Shown here: positions 35,333 to 44,816 of the stretch, piece after piece
How positions within the stretch are numbered: the stretch's first letter is position 1
Layout: every line of letters begins with the position of its first letter
Assembly: GCA_051879315.1 (NCBI GenBank)
Contig: JBJELW010000065.1
Span: forward strand, 1 to 64,000
DNA from: Roseburia_C sp051879315
GTDB taxonomy: Bacteria > Bacillota > Clostridia > Lachnospirales > Lachnospiraceae
Reading direction: 5' to 3'
Length of the DNA: 64,000 bases
Translations under genes and position numbers: made by a program
The notes under the pieces: model-generated
What the model saw: the letters and a program-made list of their open reading frames with translations, nothing else
What the model was told of the DNA's origin: nothing
The model's database searches: none

Positions 35333-37792
35333 ATGAAAAACGAAAAGTTTGAGAAGGAAACCTTCAAAAAAGGGGTGGAGGAGAATGTAAAGCACCTCTA
35401 TCGCAAGACCTTAAAGGAGGCCAACGACCAGGAACTGTTTCAGGCAGTTTCTTTCGCTGTGAAGGATGTGGTGATGGATCAGTGGATCGCTACCCAGAAA
35501 CAGTTTGATGAGAAGGATCCCAAGATTGTTTACTATATGTCCATGGAGTTCTTGATGGGACGCGCTCTGGGTAACAACCTGATCAACCTGACTGCATACA
35601 AAGAGGTGAAGGAAGCCTTAGATGAGATGGGAATCAATCTGGACACCATTGAGGATCAGGAGCCGGATCCGGCACTGGGAAATGGTGGACTGGGACGTCT
35701 GGCAGCATGCTTTATGGAGTCTCTGGCTACCCTGGGTTATCCAGCATACGGCTGTGGCATCCGTTATCGTTACGGAATGTTTAAGCAGAAGATTGAGAAT
35801 GGATTTCAGGTGGAGGTTCCGGACAATTGGCTGCAGAACGAGTATCCTTTTGAGTTAAAGAGACCGGAGTACACCTATGAGGTGAAGTTCGGCGGATATG
35901 TCCGTGCAGAAAACACACCGGAAGGGAAGACAGTTTTCCTTCAGGAGAACTATCAGTCTGTGAAGGCAATCCCTTATGATATGCCTATTGTAGGATATAA
36001 CAATAACGTGGTAAATACCCTGATGATCTGGGATGCGGAGCCCATGGAGTGCTTCCAGCTGGATTCCTTTGACAAGGGAGATTACCACAAGGCCGTGGAG
36101 CAGCAGAATCTGGCCAGAAACCTGGTGGAAGTGCTTTATCCCAATGACAATCACATTGCAGGTAAGGAGCTTCGTTTAAAGCAGCAGTATTTCTTCGTAT
36201 CTGCCAGTCTGCAGCGCGCCGTGGAGCGTTTTAAGAAACATCATACAGATATCCATCAGCTTCCGGAGAAGGTAACCATCCAGATGAATGATACTCACCC
36301 TACTGTAGCAGTTGCAGAGCTGATGCGTATCCTTTTGGACGAGGAAGGTTTGGAGTGGGATGATGCATGGAATATCACCACCAGAACCTGTGCATACACC
36401 AACCACACTATTATGGCAGAGGCGTTGGAGAAGTGGCCCATTGAGATTTTCTCCCGTCTGCTTCCTCGAATCTACCAGATTGTGGAGGAGATCAACCGCA
36501 GATTTATCCTGGATATCCAGAAGAAGTTCCCGGGTGACAACTATAAGGTACAGAAAATGGCCATTGTTTACGACGGTCAGGTGAAAATGGCACATCTGGC
36601 AATCTGTGCCGGATATTCCGTAAACGGTGTGGCACGTTTGCATACAGAGATTTTAAAGAACCAGGAGCTGAAGGACTTTTATCAGATGTTCCCGGAGAAG
36701 TTCAACAACAAGACCAACGGTATCACCCAGCGTCGTTTCCTGATGCACGGCGATCCGCTGCTGGCTGACTGGGTCACCAAGTATGTGGGAAAAGAGTGGA
36801 TCACAGATCTGCCTCGTCTCAGCAAGCTGAAGGTATATGCGGATGATGAGAAGGTACAGCAGGAGTTTTTGAACATCAAGTACCAGAATAAACTTCGCCT
36901 TGCGAAATACATCTTAGATCACAATGGCATTGAGGTAGATCCAAGATCCATCTTCGATGTACAGGTAAAGAGACTTCATGAGTACAAGCGACAGCTGCTG
37001 AACATCCTTCATGTGATGTATCTGTACAACGAACTGAAGGCCCATCCGGAAATGGATATGGTTCCCAGAACATTTATCTTCGGGGCAAAGGCTGCAGCAG
37101 GCTACAAGAATGCCAAGCTCACCATTAAGCTCATCAATTCAGTGGCAGATGTGATCAACAACGACAAGAGCATTAACAATAAGCTGAAAGTAGTATTTAT
37201 CGAAGACTACAAGGTATCCAACGCAGAGATCATCTTGGCGGCTGCAGATGTCAGTGAGCAGATTTCCACCGCAAGTAAAGAGGCTTCCGGAACCGGAAAC
37301 ATGAAGTTTATGTTAAATGGTGCTTTAACAATTGGGACAATGGACGGCGCTAACGTGGAGATGGCAGAGGAAGTGGGAGAGGATAACATGTTTATCTTCG
37401 GTATGAGCTCTGACGAGGTAATTGCCCATGAGCAGAACCGTGACTACGATCCCATGCAGATATTCAACAGCGATCAGGATGTTAGAACCGTATTGATGCA
37501 GCTCATCAACGGATTCTACTCACCCAACGATCCGGAACTGTTCCGGGATCTGTACAACTCGCTGCTTAATACCCAGAGTACACAGTACGCAGACACCTAC
37601 TTTATCTTGGCTGATTTCCGTTCCTATGCTGATGCACAGAAGCGCATCAATGAAGCATATAAGGATGAAAAGAGCTGGGCAAAGAAGGCAATCTTAAATA
37701 TTGCGGCATCCGGCAAGTTCTCCTCCGATCGTACCATCCAGGAGTATGTGGATGATATTTGGAAGCTGGATAAGATTACAGTAGAAGCGTAA
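35333..37792 (+). CDS. glgP: Glycogen/starch phosphorylase
   Basis: An 819-residue PLP-dependent enzyme that releases glucose-1-phosphate from alpha-1,4-glucans. Motifs: EPDPALGNGGLGRLAACF near residue 105, the catalytic loop QMNDTHPTVAVAELMR, VKRLHEYKRQLLN, and the PLP lysine segment EASGTGNMKFMLNG near residue 655. The ATG at 35333 has AAAGGAG about 6 bases before it; the open frame upstream overlaps ileS and is not used. Length is typical. It is alone, without other glycogen genes in view. Confidence 0.96.
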   Translation: MKNEKFEKETFKKGVEENVKHLYRKTLKEANDQELFQAVSFAVKDVVMDQWIATQKQFDEKDPKIVYYMSMEFLMGRALGNNLINLTAYKEVKEALDEMGINLDTIEDQEPDPALGNGGLGRLAACFMESLATLGYPAYGCGIRYRYGMFKQKIENGFQVEVPDNWLQNEYPFELKRPEYTYEVKFGGYVRAENTPEGKTVFLQENYQSVKAIPYDMPIVGYNNNVVNTLMIWDAEPMECFQLDSFDKGDYHKAVEQQNLARNLVEVLYPNDNHIAGKELRLKQQYFFVSASLQRAVERFKKHHTDIHQLPEKVTIQMNDTHPTVAVAELMRILLDEEGLEWDDAWNITTRTCAYTNHTIMAEALEKWPIEIFSRLLPRIYQIVEEINRRFILDIQKKFPGDNYKVQKMAIVYDGQVKMAHLAICAGYSVNGVARLHTEILKNQELKDFYQMFPEKFNNKTNGITQRRFLMHGDPLLADWVTKYVGKEWITDLPRLSKLKVYADDEKVQQEFLNIKYQNKLRLAKYILDHNGIEVDPRSIFDVQVKRLHEYKRQLLNILHVMYLYNELKAHPEMDMVPRTFIFGAKAAAGYKNAKLTIKLINSVADVINNDKSINNKLKVVFIEDYKVSNAEIILAAADVSEQISTASKEASGTGNMKFMLNGALTIGTMDGANVEMAEEVGEDNMFIFGMSSDEVIAHEQNRDYDPMQIFNSDQDVRTVLMQLINGFYSPNDPELFRDLYNSLLNTQSTQYADTYFILADFRSYADAQKRINEAYKDEKSWAKKAILNIAASGKFSSDRTIQEYVDDIWKLDKITVEA

Positions 37793-37818
37793 AAGAACAT
37801 TCTGTTTAGAAAAATACG

Positions 37819-37919
37819 CCAGAATGAATTTGCTTATTCTATCGCAGACACGCTCTTGCCGGAACGTAGCGGTACTCGTACAATCAGGTCTGCGATAGAA
37901 TAGCAAAATTCATTCTTGG
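37819..37919. repeat. Long imperfect hairpin element after glgP
   Basis: Arms of about 31 bases (37819-37849 and 37888-37919) match in inverse with two single-base gaps: the left begins CCAGAATGAATTTGC and the right, read reversed, CCAAGAATGAATTTTGC; both end TCTATCGCAGAC. The loop is 38 bases. It has no T tract and is separate from the true terminator downstream. It may be a dispersed repeat or an mRNA 3' end-protecting structure. Confidence 0.75.
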
Positions 37920-37940
37920 CAATATAATTTCTACGAAGAA

Positions 37941-37974
37941 AAACTCTCAGGAATTTGTACCTGAGAGTTTTTTT
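37941..37974. terminator. Terminator between glgP and the convergent 38023 gene
   Basis: AACTCTCAGG pairs with CCTGAGAGTT around AATTTGTA, then T7 on the plus strand. A-rich sequence on the other side lets it serve both strands. Confidence 0.88.
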
Positions 37975-38022
37975 ACATACATATACCTGGGAAAACGTAT
38001 ATAAATGTGAATCATGAATTTT

Positions 38023-39078
38023 TTACTGTGCCAGATCCACATGCTGAATGGTGCCGGCTCCTCCGTTTTCGTAGAGAAAAATGCCGGTGCGCCGGATGTT
38101 AGCGTTGACCTGATTGTCCTGCAGAGAATTCAGTGAGAACTCTGTATTTGTGCTTCCCAGATAGATAGCACCGATGCCTGCCTGTCCGATGCCGCACAGA
38201 CTGTCGGATCCGTCTGCATTTTTCCGCCAGATCAAAAGCTGGTTAAAGATGGGATCAGCCTCATCGATCCATCCGTTTCCGTCGGAATCATAGGCCGCCA
38301 GGTCTGCAAAGCCGTCCCCGGAGCTGGTGCCGAACAGCTCACTGCCGTCATTGATTGTACCATCATTGTTTTTGTCCAGTGCCAGATATCCGCTGCCGCC
38401 GGTGAGCATGGAAATGTATTCCTCATGGCCATCCGCATCCAGATCAAAGTAGAATTTCTGGTCGGATACGCAGGCAGCCGGAGTGTCCAGATTGATCACC
38501 AGAGGATCTGTCATTCTTGGTGCCCCAAAATCCCAGTGCTCCGATGCGTAGCTGGTAAAGCTTCGGGACATAGCCACATCAATTTGAAAATCAATGCTTC
38601 TGCCATCTGAGGTGACAACGGTTCCCTTGGTGGAAAAGCTGGTCGCTTCCGCTTCATACATAAATTCTTCACTGTCATAGCTTCCACCAAACTCCTGGGA
38701 CAGATCTGTGCCGGACTGCACCAGACTGGTGCCGTCTGCGGTGGGCATTTTGCCACCGAACAGCCAGTATAACAGATATTCAAAGATCTGTGCCTGCATT
38801 TTGTGGATGCTGTCCAAGGCGTTGTTGACCCGGCTGCTGCTGACAGCCTGGGTGTTTTTGTATTTTTCAATCAGCTGCTCCATGGAATCGGAAAAGCTGT
38901 CGTTTCCGGAGGAGGGCAAAGACGATTCACCGGAGTTTCCGGTGACGGTATCGGTGGTGGCCGCTCTTGCAGCGACGCTGCCGTTGCTTCCCCACAGGGA
39001 CAGCGAAGCGCTGCTGCTTCTGACGGATGCGTAGCTTCTGCTGCTTGTCATGCCCACATTGCCGGATTGAATAATCAT
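38023..39078 (-). CDS. Protein with EF-hand-like calcium loops, no signal peptide
   Basis: A 351-residue protein. The N-terminus is Ser-rich with no signal peptide or helix; residues about 65-115 are helical. The C-terminal half has aspartate loops of the DxDxDG kind: FDLDADGHEEY, LDKNNDGTINDGSELFG and AYDSDGNGWIDEADPIF, followed by LIWRKNADG. This block resembles calcium-binding modules found in large repeat proteins of Gram-negative bacteria and in some clostridial proteins. Calcium binding is inferred. An upstream GGGGGAATTCCT serves as ribosome site. Partner and location unknown. Confidence 0.75.
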   Translation of the reverse strand: MIIQSGNVGMTSSRSYASVRSSSASLSLWGSNGSVAARAATTDTVTGNSGESSLPSSGNDSFSDSMEQLIEKYKNTQAVSSSRVNNALDSIHKMQAQIFEYLLYWLFGGKMPTADGTSLVQSGTDLSQEFGGSYDSEEFMYEAEATSFSTKGTVVTSDGRSIDFQIDVAMSRSFTSYASEHWDFGAPRMTDPLVINLDTPAACVSDQKFYFDLDADGHEEYISMLTGGSGYLALDKNNDGTINDGSELFGTSSGDGFADLAAYDSDGNGWIDEADPIFNQLLIWRKNADGSDSLCGIGQAGIGAIYLGSTNTEFSLNSLQDNQVNANIRRTGIFLYENGGAGTIQHVDLAQ

Positions 39079-39250
39079 AGGAATTCCCCCTTATTTTGAG
39101 AGTAAACCTATCATTCTGTATAATCTCCTTATCCTACAAAATAAAAAGACGATATAATTTTAGAACAAATCCTTTCGTTCCAAAGTTATACCGTCCATGG
39201 TCTGCTCGAATTATTTTGTGGATGATTTTGGCCATAACCACCCACGCAAT

Positions 39251-40138
39251 TTACATATCGACAGTCTGGTTGGAAAAATTAACCTTTGCGGCGGATTTTC
39301 GTTTTCGAACAGCCAGCACCAACAGTACGCCGCTGATAACTGCCAGAAGAATACCTACTGCCAGCCAGATGAAAAAGTATGGTGTTTCATCGGCTCTGTA
39401 CATGAACCAGTCGGGGGAGAAAGTAGCCCAGCCGTTGTACAGAATGTGGAATGCCATAGAGTACAAAATATTTCCACATTTCTCACAAATCAGTCCCATC
39501 ACGATTCCAAGTGCAAAAGCGTAGACTCCCTGGATGACGTTCATGTGAAAGACGCCAAATAAGAGAGCCTGAAACAGGTTTGCCAGCCAGAAGGGCATGG
39601 CACGTCTGGCAAATCCCAGAGTCACTCCCCGGAATAAAAGTTCCTCACAGACGGGGCCGACGAGTACTGCATAAAGAACCAGCACCGGCGTAATCTCCTC
39701 AAAACCGGCTGTTTCCATAAGATCCTCAAAAAATTCCATGGATTTCGGGCTGATCACAGCGGTGAAGCTGGCAATGTACTGTGCCAGATACTGCCATGCG
39801 ATTGCAGCAAGGATCAGACCGGGGATTATCAACGGATGAAAGGTCTGTTTCACCGGCAGGGAAGCCTCCTTGGAAAAGCATTTGCGATACCAGAAACCGA
39901 AAATCACGATGACGGACACTGCGTAGAGGACTGAGATCCATGTAGAGAAATTACTGGTGCTCACCAGATCTATATAGTAGTCCATGGCATTGAGTGACGG
40001 ATCACCGTTACAACGGAGCATGGCATAAAGCAGAGCGATTCCCACCGCTGGAATGAAAAAGAGTATCTGCAGACCAATGCCAGATAGCAGTGGAATAAAG
40101 CACATCATAATAGTTCCGAAACGTTTCGTACCATTCAT
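39251..40138 (-). CDS. CPBP-family intramembrane metalloprotease
   Basis: A 295-residue membrane protein with about eight helices. The CPBP (Abi/CaaX-like) motifs are clear: CEELLFRG near residue 165 (EExxxR), FGVFHMNVIQG (second metal histidine) and a third motif near FHILYNGWA. Such glutamic-type intramembrane proteases process membrane proteins or bacteriocin immunity partners. The ATG at 40138 follows CGGAGG; the frame upstream lacks a site. Its target is not shown by context. Confidence 0.88.
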   Translation of the reverse strand: MNGTKRFGTIMMCFIPLLSGIGLQILFFIPAVGIALLYAMLRCNGDPSLNAMDYYIDLVSTSNFSTWISVLYAVSVIVIFGFWYRKCFSKEASLPVKQTFHPLIIPGLILAAIAWQYLAQYIASFTAVISPKSMEFFEDLMETAGFEEITPVLVLYAVLVGPVCEELLFRGVTLGFARRAMPFWLANLFQALLFGVFHMNVIQGVYAFALGIVMGLICEKCGNILYSMAFHILYNGWATFSPDWFMYRADETPYFFIWLAVGILLAVISGVLLVLAVRKRKSAAKVNFSNQTVDM

Positions 40139-40215
40139 AAATACATTACCTCCGATTGTATGAATCAAATAATACAATACTATGTATTTCATCGTTCGTC
40201 AAGAGTGAATAACCC

Positions 40216-40244
40216 TTGTTTTGACAGAATTTTCGTGCTATACT
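40216..40244 (+). promoter_or_regulatory. Promoter of the amino-acid importer operon
   Basis: TTGTTT (40216-40221), 17 bases, TATACT (40239-40244). A TTGACA within the spacer is too near the -10 (12 bases). Confidence 0.6.
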
Positions 40245-40287
40245 TATGCAGACTTATTGGGAACAGAAAATATGCAGGAGGAAAAAT

Positions 40288-41088
40288 ATGAAGAACATGA
40301 AGAAATTTTTCGCAATTTTACTTGCCACATCCATGACAGCAGCTCTGGTCGGATGCGGTTCCACCAAGGAAAACACCGTATTTTCCGTGGATGATCTGGA
40401 AGGAAAGATCATTGGCGTACAGCTGGGAACCACAGGAGATATCTATGCGTCTGATTATGAAGGTGATGAAGCGGGAACCGTCATTGAGCGTTACAACAAG
40501 GGAACCGACGCAGTACAGGCATTAAAGACAGGAAAGATTGACTGCGTGATTATCGATCAGCAGCCGGCACAGGCTTTTGTGGAGAAAAACGATGATTTGA
40601 CCATCTTAGATGAGGCATTTACCGAGGAAGAGTATGCAATCTGCATCTCCAAGGACAGACCGGAGTTGACAGAGGCATTTAACGGAGCTATTGCAGAACT
40701 GAAAGAGGATGGAACCTTAGATGCCATCATCAACAACTACATCGGAGATGACACCAAGGGAAAGACTCCTTATGTGACTCCCGAGGGAACCGAGTATCCC
40801 AATGGGCAGTTAGTGATGGCAACCAACGCAGCATTTGAGCCCTACGAGTACTACGAGGGAGAGACAGTGGTTGGTATTGATGCTGATCTGGCAAAAGCAA
40901 TCTGCGATAAGCTGGGCTATGAGCTGGTGATCGAGGATATGGAGTTTGATTCCATCATTACAGCAGTTACTTCCGGCAAGGCAGACTTCGGTGCGGCAGG
41001 TATGACAGTTACTGAGGACCGTTTGAAGAACATTGATTTCACCGACACCTATACACAGTCACAGCAGGTGATTATTGTAAGAAAGTAG
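40288..41088 (+). CDS. Circularly permuted polar amino-acid binding lipoprotein
   Basis: A 266-residue lipoprotein (lipobox LVGCGS, Cys23) of the GlnH/HisJ family, but with its halves swapped. Residues about 32-160 are what is normally the C-terminal half: VDDLEGKIIGVQLGTTGD, RYNKGTDAVQALKTGKIDCV and ELKEDGTLDAIINNYIG. Residues about 172-266 are the normal N-terminal half: LVMATNAAFEPYEYY, GIDADLAKAI, GMTVTEDRLKNIDFTDTY and QQVIIVRK. All parts of a two-lobed fold are present once. Start ATG follows CAGGAGG. It is followed by its permease and ATPase. The ligand is probably a polar amino acid. Confidence 0.9.
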   Translation: MKNMKKFFAILLATSMTAALVGCGSTKENTVFSVDDLEGKIIGVQLGTTGDIYASDYEGDEAGTVIERYNKGTDAVQALKTGKIDCVIIDQQPAQAFVEKNDDLTILDEAFTEEEYAICISKDRPELTEAFNGAIAELKEDGTLDAIINNYIGDDTKGKTPYVTPEGTEYPNGQLVMATNAAFEPYEYYEGETVVGIDADLAKAICDKLGYELVIEDMEFDSIITAVTSGKADFGAAGMTVTEDRLKNIDFTDTYTQSQQVIIVRK

Positions 41089-41099
41089 GAAAATAAACC

Positions 41100-41795
41100 G
41101 TGGATTTTTTACAAACATTTATTTCAAAATTTCAGCAGGATTTCCTGGAAGCGGATCGGTACATGTATTTGGTTCGGGGCCTTGGCAACACGTTACTTAT
41201 TACCCTGCTGTCAGCGATTGTAGGTATCATACTGGGATTTCTGGTGGCTATTATTCGTTCCACACACGATAAACACGGCGGATTTAAGATTTTAAATGCA
41301 ATCTGTAAGGTTTTTCTGACTGTATGGCGCGGAACTCCCACCATGGTGCAGCTGTTGATCATGTACTACATTATACTGGTAAGCTTCAGCAGCAAGATTT
41401 TCGTGGCGGTGGTGGCCTTTGGTTTAAACTCCGCAGCCTATGTGGCGGAGATCGTGCGTTCCGGTATCATGGCAGTGGACGAGGGACAGTATGAGGCAGG
41501 ACGAAGTCTGGGTATGACTTACCGGAAGACCATGATGCTGATCATTTTGCCTCAGGCATTCAAAAATGTGCTGCCGGCATTGGCAAACGAGTTTATCACT
41601 CTGTTGAAGGAAACCTCCATCAGCGGATATATTGCCCTTCCGGATCTGACCAAAGGTGGCGATATCATCCGAAGCATTACCTACGATGCGTATCTGCCTC
41701 TGTTTGGTGTGGCATTTATTTATCTGGTAATGGTTATGATATTAACGGCGGGTGTACACAAACTGGAAATGAGGTTGAGAAACAATGAGCGATAA
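41100..41795 (+). CDS. Polar amino-acid ABC importer permease
   Basis: A 231-residue HisMQ/GlnP-type permease with about five helices: GLGNTLLITLLSAIVGIILG at the start, FLTVWRGTPTMVQLLIMYY, and the ATPase-docking EAGRSLGMTYRKTMMLIILPQA. It uses a GTG start with a modest GTAGGAAAA site. It begins 12 bases after the permuted binding protein and overlaps the ATPase gene by 11 bases, so the three form one unit; a single permease would act as a homodimer. Confidence 0.93.
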   Translation: MDFLQTFISKFQQDFLEADRYMYLVRGLGNTLLITLLSAIVGIILGFLVAIIRSTHDKHGGFKILNAICKVFLTVWRGTPTMVQLLIMYYIILVSFSSKIFVAVVAFGLNSAAYVAEIVRSGIMAVDEGQYEAGRSLGMTYRKTMMLIILPQAFKNVLPALANEFITLLKETSISGYIALPDLTKGGDIIRSITYDAYLPLFGVAFIYLVMVMILTAGVHKLEMRLRNNER

Positions 41796-42522
41796 TGTTT
41801 TGATTGAAGTAAAGGATCTTCACAAATACTTTGGGAAAAACGAGGTATTAAAGGGAATCTCCACGGAAATTCGTCAGGGTGAGGTGGTGGCCATTATCGG
41901 ACCATCCGGCTGTGGAAAATCCACTTTTCTGCGCTCTTTGAACCTTTTGGAGACACCTACATCCGGAACCATTACCTTCGAGGGGACGGACATCACGGAT
42001 AAGTCAGTAGACATTGATAAGATGCGCCAGAAGATCGGTATGGTGTTCCAGCAGTTTAACCTGTTTCCTAATTATACCGTGAAAAAAAATATCATGCTGG
42101 CTCCCGTGGAGACCAAGCTGATGAGCAAGGAGGAAGCGTCAAAAAGGGCAGACCAGTTGTTGCAGCGGGTAGGTTTGGCTGACAAGGCAGACGAATATCC
42201 GGCTATGCTTTCCGGCGGACAGAAGCAGAGAATTGCCATTGCCCGGGCCCTGGCTATGAATCCTGACGTGATGCTGTTTGATGAGCCCACATCCGCTTTG
42301 GATCCCGAAATGGTGGGGGAAGTGTTGGATCTGATGAAGGAACTGGCAAAGGAGGGCATGACCATGGTGGTGGTTACCCATGAGATGGGATTTGCCCGTG
42401 AGGTGGCCAGCCGCGTGCTTTTTGTGAATGAAGGACAGATTCAGGAGGAGAATCCTCCGGCGGTGTTCTTCGGTTCTCCCCAGAATCCCCGGCTAAAGGA
42501 TTTTTTGGCTAAGGTTTTATAG
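41785..42522 (+). CDS. Polar amino-acid ABC importer ATPase
   Basis: A 245-residue GlnQ/HisP-like ATPase: Walker A GPSGCGKST, Q-loop MVFQQFNLFPNYT, signature LSGGQKQR, Walker B VMLFDEPTSALD and switch histidine VVTHEMGFA. It powers the uptake system begun by the permuted binding protein. The start overlaps the permease end by 11 bases. A terminator follows. Confidence 0.95.
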   Translation: MSDNVLIEVKDLHKYFGKNEVLKGISTEIRQGEVVAIIGPSGCGKSTFLRSLNLLETPTSGTITFEGTDITDKSVDIDKMRQKIGMVFQQFNLFPNYTVKKNIMLAPVETKLMSKEEASKRADQLLQRVGLADKADEYPAMLSGGQKQRIAIARALAMNPDVMLFDEPTSALDPEMVGEVLDLMKELAKEGMTMVVVTHEMGFAREVASRVLFVNEGQIQEENPPAVFFGSPQNPRLKDFLAKVL

Positions 42523-42533
42523 AAATTACAACG

Positions 42534-42567
42534 AAGGCGTTCTGTGTCGAAACAGATCGCCTTTTTT
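42534..42567 (+). terminator. Terminator of the amino-acid importer operon
   Basis: AAGGCG-CTGT pairs with ACAG-CGCCTT, followed by T6. Confidence 0.82.
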
Positions 42568-42679
42568 GTCTCCAATGAATTCTTTACCTATGCCAACACC
42601 GCAGTGTTTAGCTCGTTGGTAAATATAGATAAATTTTATTTTCCAAAATTGTGCAAATAAATGAAAATAAATCTCCTAC

Positions 42680-42708
42680 TTGTGAACAACCGATTGCGCA
42701 TATATAAT
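42680..42708 (+). promoter_or_regulatory. Promoter of the galactanase gene
   Basis: TTGTGA (42680-42685), 17 bases, TATAAT (42703-42708), about 88 bases before the galactanase start. Confidence 0.75.
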
Positions 42709-42795
42709 GAGAGCAAAGAAGGGGTGTAAGTGGTGGGGATCCGGAAGCAATAGGCAAGTGGGATTCTCCGGCAGAAGACAAGGAGGGAGATTAGC

Positions 42796-44772
42796 ATGAA
42801 AGGAAGAAAGCTTAGAAAATGTCTGGCAGCGGCCATAGCAGTCATGATGTTGGGAACATCCGTCACAGGATGTGGTGGCAAAACAGGTAGTGCGTATGTG
42901 CCCACGCTTCCCACAGGAACGGAGGAGGCGGATATCTGGGTAGATGCCGTGGATGGACTGTCAGAGGATTTTATCATGGGTATGGACGTATCTACCGTAC
43001 TGGCAGAGGAAGCCAGCGGTGTGGTCTATTACGATGAGAATGGAAATGAGGCAGATCTGTTCCAGATCCTTGCAGATGCAGGCATCAATTATATCCGGGT
43101 ACGTGTCTGGAACGATCCTTTTGATGAGAACGGCAACGGATACGGCGGTGGAAATAATGATGTGGCAGCCGCAGCCGAGATTGGAAGGCGAGCAGCGGAG
43201 TACGGCATGAAGCTGGCGGTGGATTTCCACTATTCTGATTTCTGGGCGGATCCGGGAAAACAGTTTGCGCCTAAGGCATGGGAGAATATGACGTTGGATG
43301 AAAAGTCGCAGGCACTGTATGATTACACCACGGAAAGCCTTAAGACTATTTCAGATGCCGGTGCAGACATTGGTATGGTTCAGATCGGAAACGAGATCAA
43401 TAACGGCATGGCCGGTGAGACAAACTATGACAATGTAATTACTTTACTGGAGCAGGGCAGTCAGGCTGTGCGCGATTTTGATGAGAAGGGTGAAATCAAA
43501 ATTGTGGTTCACTACACGAACATCGAGAGCACAGATGCGCTTATGGAGAGGGCAGATGCCTTGGCGGAGGCAGGGCTTGATTATGACGTGTTTGGTGTGT
43601 CCTATTACTCTTATTGGCATGGATCCATGGAGAATATGCAGAATGTATTGGAAACCATTCAGTCTGACTATGGCAAAGAAACCTGTATCATGGAAACCTC
43701 TTACGCATATACTCTGGAGGATGGAGATGGATGCGGAAACAGTGTTGGCGAGACGGATTTGCTGGCTGATTATACTGCTTCTGTGCAGAGTCAGGCCAAT
43801 AACATCCGGGATATTATAGAAAAAGTTTCCGATGCAGGGTCATTGGGAGTATTCTACTGGGAAGGTGCGTGGGTCCCGGTGGGCAGTGATGCCACCACCA
43901 ACAGTGTACTGTGGGAAAAGTATGGATCCGGATGGGCCAGCTCTTACTCCGCAGATTATGACCCGGATGATGCAGGAAAGTATTATGGAGGAAATGCCTG
44001 GGATAATCAGGCCCTGTTCGACCATGAAGGAAAAGCACTGCCATCCCTGAATGTATTCCGTTATGTTCGTTATGGAGCCACCTGTGATCTGGCGGTGGAT
44101 TATGTGACAGAACCCACTGTGGAAGTCAATGTGGGGGATGAGGCAGTGCTGCCTGAGACAGTTCCGGTCAGTTACAATGACCGCAGCCAGTCCGGCGAAG
44201 TGGCAGTGACTTGGGATGAAGCCGAAGTGGCAGCGATTGATACCACACAGGTGAAGGATTATACTGTAAACGGAAGTCTCGATGATGGGACACAGCTGAG
44301 CTGCCTGGTGAAAGTTGCCAACGTAAATTATGTGGTAAATCCAAGTTTTGAGGATGAGGATGTTACCATGTGGATCGTGACCTCAGAAACCGGTACTGAC
44401 CCTACCGATATTCAGGAGAAATCCACCGATGCAGTGACGGGAGATTACAGTTTCCATTTCTGGGACGAAGGGGCACAGGAGTTTAAGGTGGAGCAGACCA
44501 TTTCCGGTCTGTCAGAGGGCAGCTATACCTTCCAGACCAATCTCCAGGGCGGAGATGTGGGTGCAGACGCAGTGATCTACAGCTATGCAGTGATTGACGG
44601 TCAGATCTATCAGTCAGCTCCGGTAACACTGGATGGCTGGTGCGTATGGCAGACACCGGAGATTACGGATCTGGTGTTGGATGGCACCCAGGATATCACC
44701 GTTGGTGTATATGTAAAAGCTGCCGGCGGGGGATGGGGAACCATGGACGACTTTTACCTATATAGGAATTGA
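42796..44772 (+). CDS. Endo-beta-1,4-galactanase (GH53) lipoprotein with CBM61-like module
   Basis: A 658-residue lipoprotein (lipobox VTGCGG). Residues about 50-425 are a GH53 barrel: FIMGMDVSTVLAEE, NYIRVRVWNDPFD, the acid/base Glu in IGNEINNG and the nucleophile Glu in IMETSYAYT. Residues about 430-510 form an Ig-like domain (TVEVNVGDEAVLPE). Residues about 515-658 (VNPSFEDEDVTMW to WGTMDDFYLYRN) resemble CBM61, which binds beta-1,4-galactan. It should cut pectic galactan or type I arabinogalactan at the cell surface. Strong AAGGAGGGAG before the start. No sugar importer lies next to it. Confidence 0.92.
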   Translation: MKGRKLRKCLAAAIAVMMLGTSVTGCGGKTGSAYVPTLPTGTEEADIWVDAVDGLSEDFIMGMDVSTVLAEEASGVVYYDENGNEADLFQILADAGINYIRVRVWNDPFDENGNGYGGGNNDVAAAAEIGRRAAEYGMKLAVDFHYSDFWADPGKQFAPKAWENMTLDEKSQALYDYTTESLKTISDAGADIGMVQIGNEINNGMAGETNYDNVITLLEQGSQAVRDFDEKGEIKIVVHYTNIESTDALMERADALAEAGLDYDVFGVSYYSYWHGSMENMQNVLETIQSDYGKETCIMETSYAYTLEDGDGCGNSVGETDLLADYTASVQSQANNIRDIIEKVSDAGSLGVFYWEGAWVPVGSDATTNSVLWEKYGSGWASSYSADYDPDDAGKYYGGNAWDNQALFDHEGKALPSLNVFRYVRYGATCDLAVDYVTEPTVEVNVGDEAVLPETVPVSYNDRSQSGEVAVTWDEAEVAAIDTTQVKDYTVNGSLDDGTQLSCLVKVANVNYVVNPSFEDEDVTMWIVTSETGTDPTDIQEKSTDAVTGDYSFHFWDEGAQEFKVEQTISGLSEGSYTFQTNLQGGDVGADAVIYSYAVIDGQIYQSAPVTLDGWCVWQTPEITDLVLDGTQDITVGVYVKAAGGGWGTMDDFYLYRN

Positions 44773-44816
44773 CGCAGTATGGCGGGAATTTTTAAATTGA
44801 AAAGGAAATTGGAACT

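Noticed and set aside
40246..40287. Earlier start for the permuted binding protein
   Set aside because: The added residues are not signal-like and would place the start directly at the -10 box; the ATG at 40288 has CAGGAGG.
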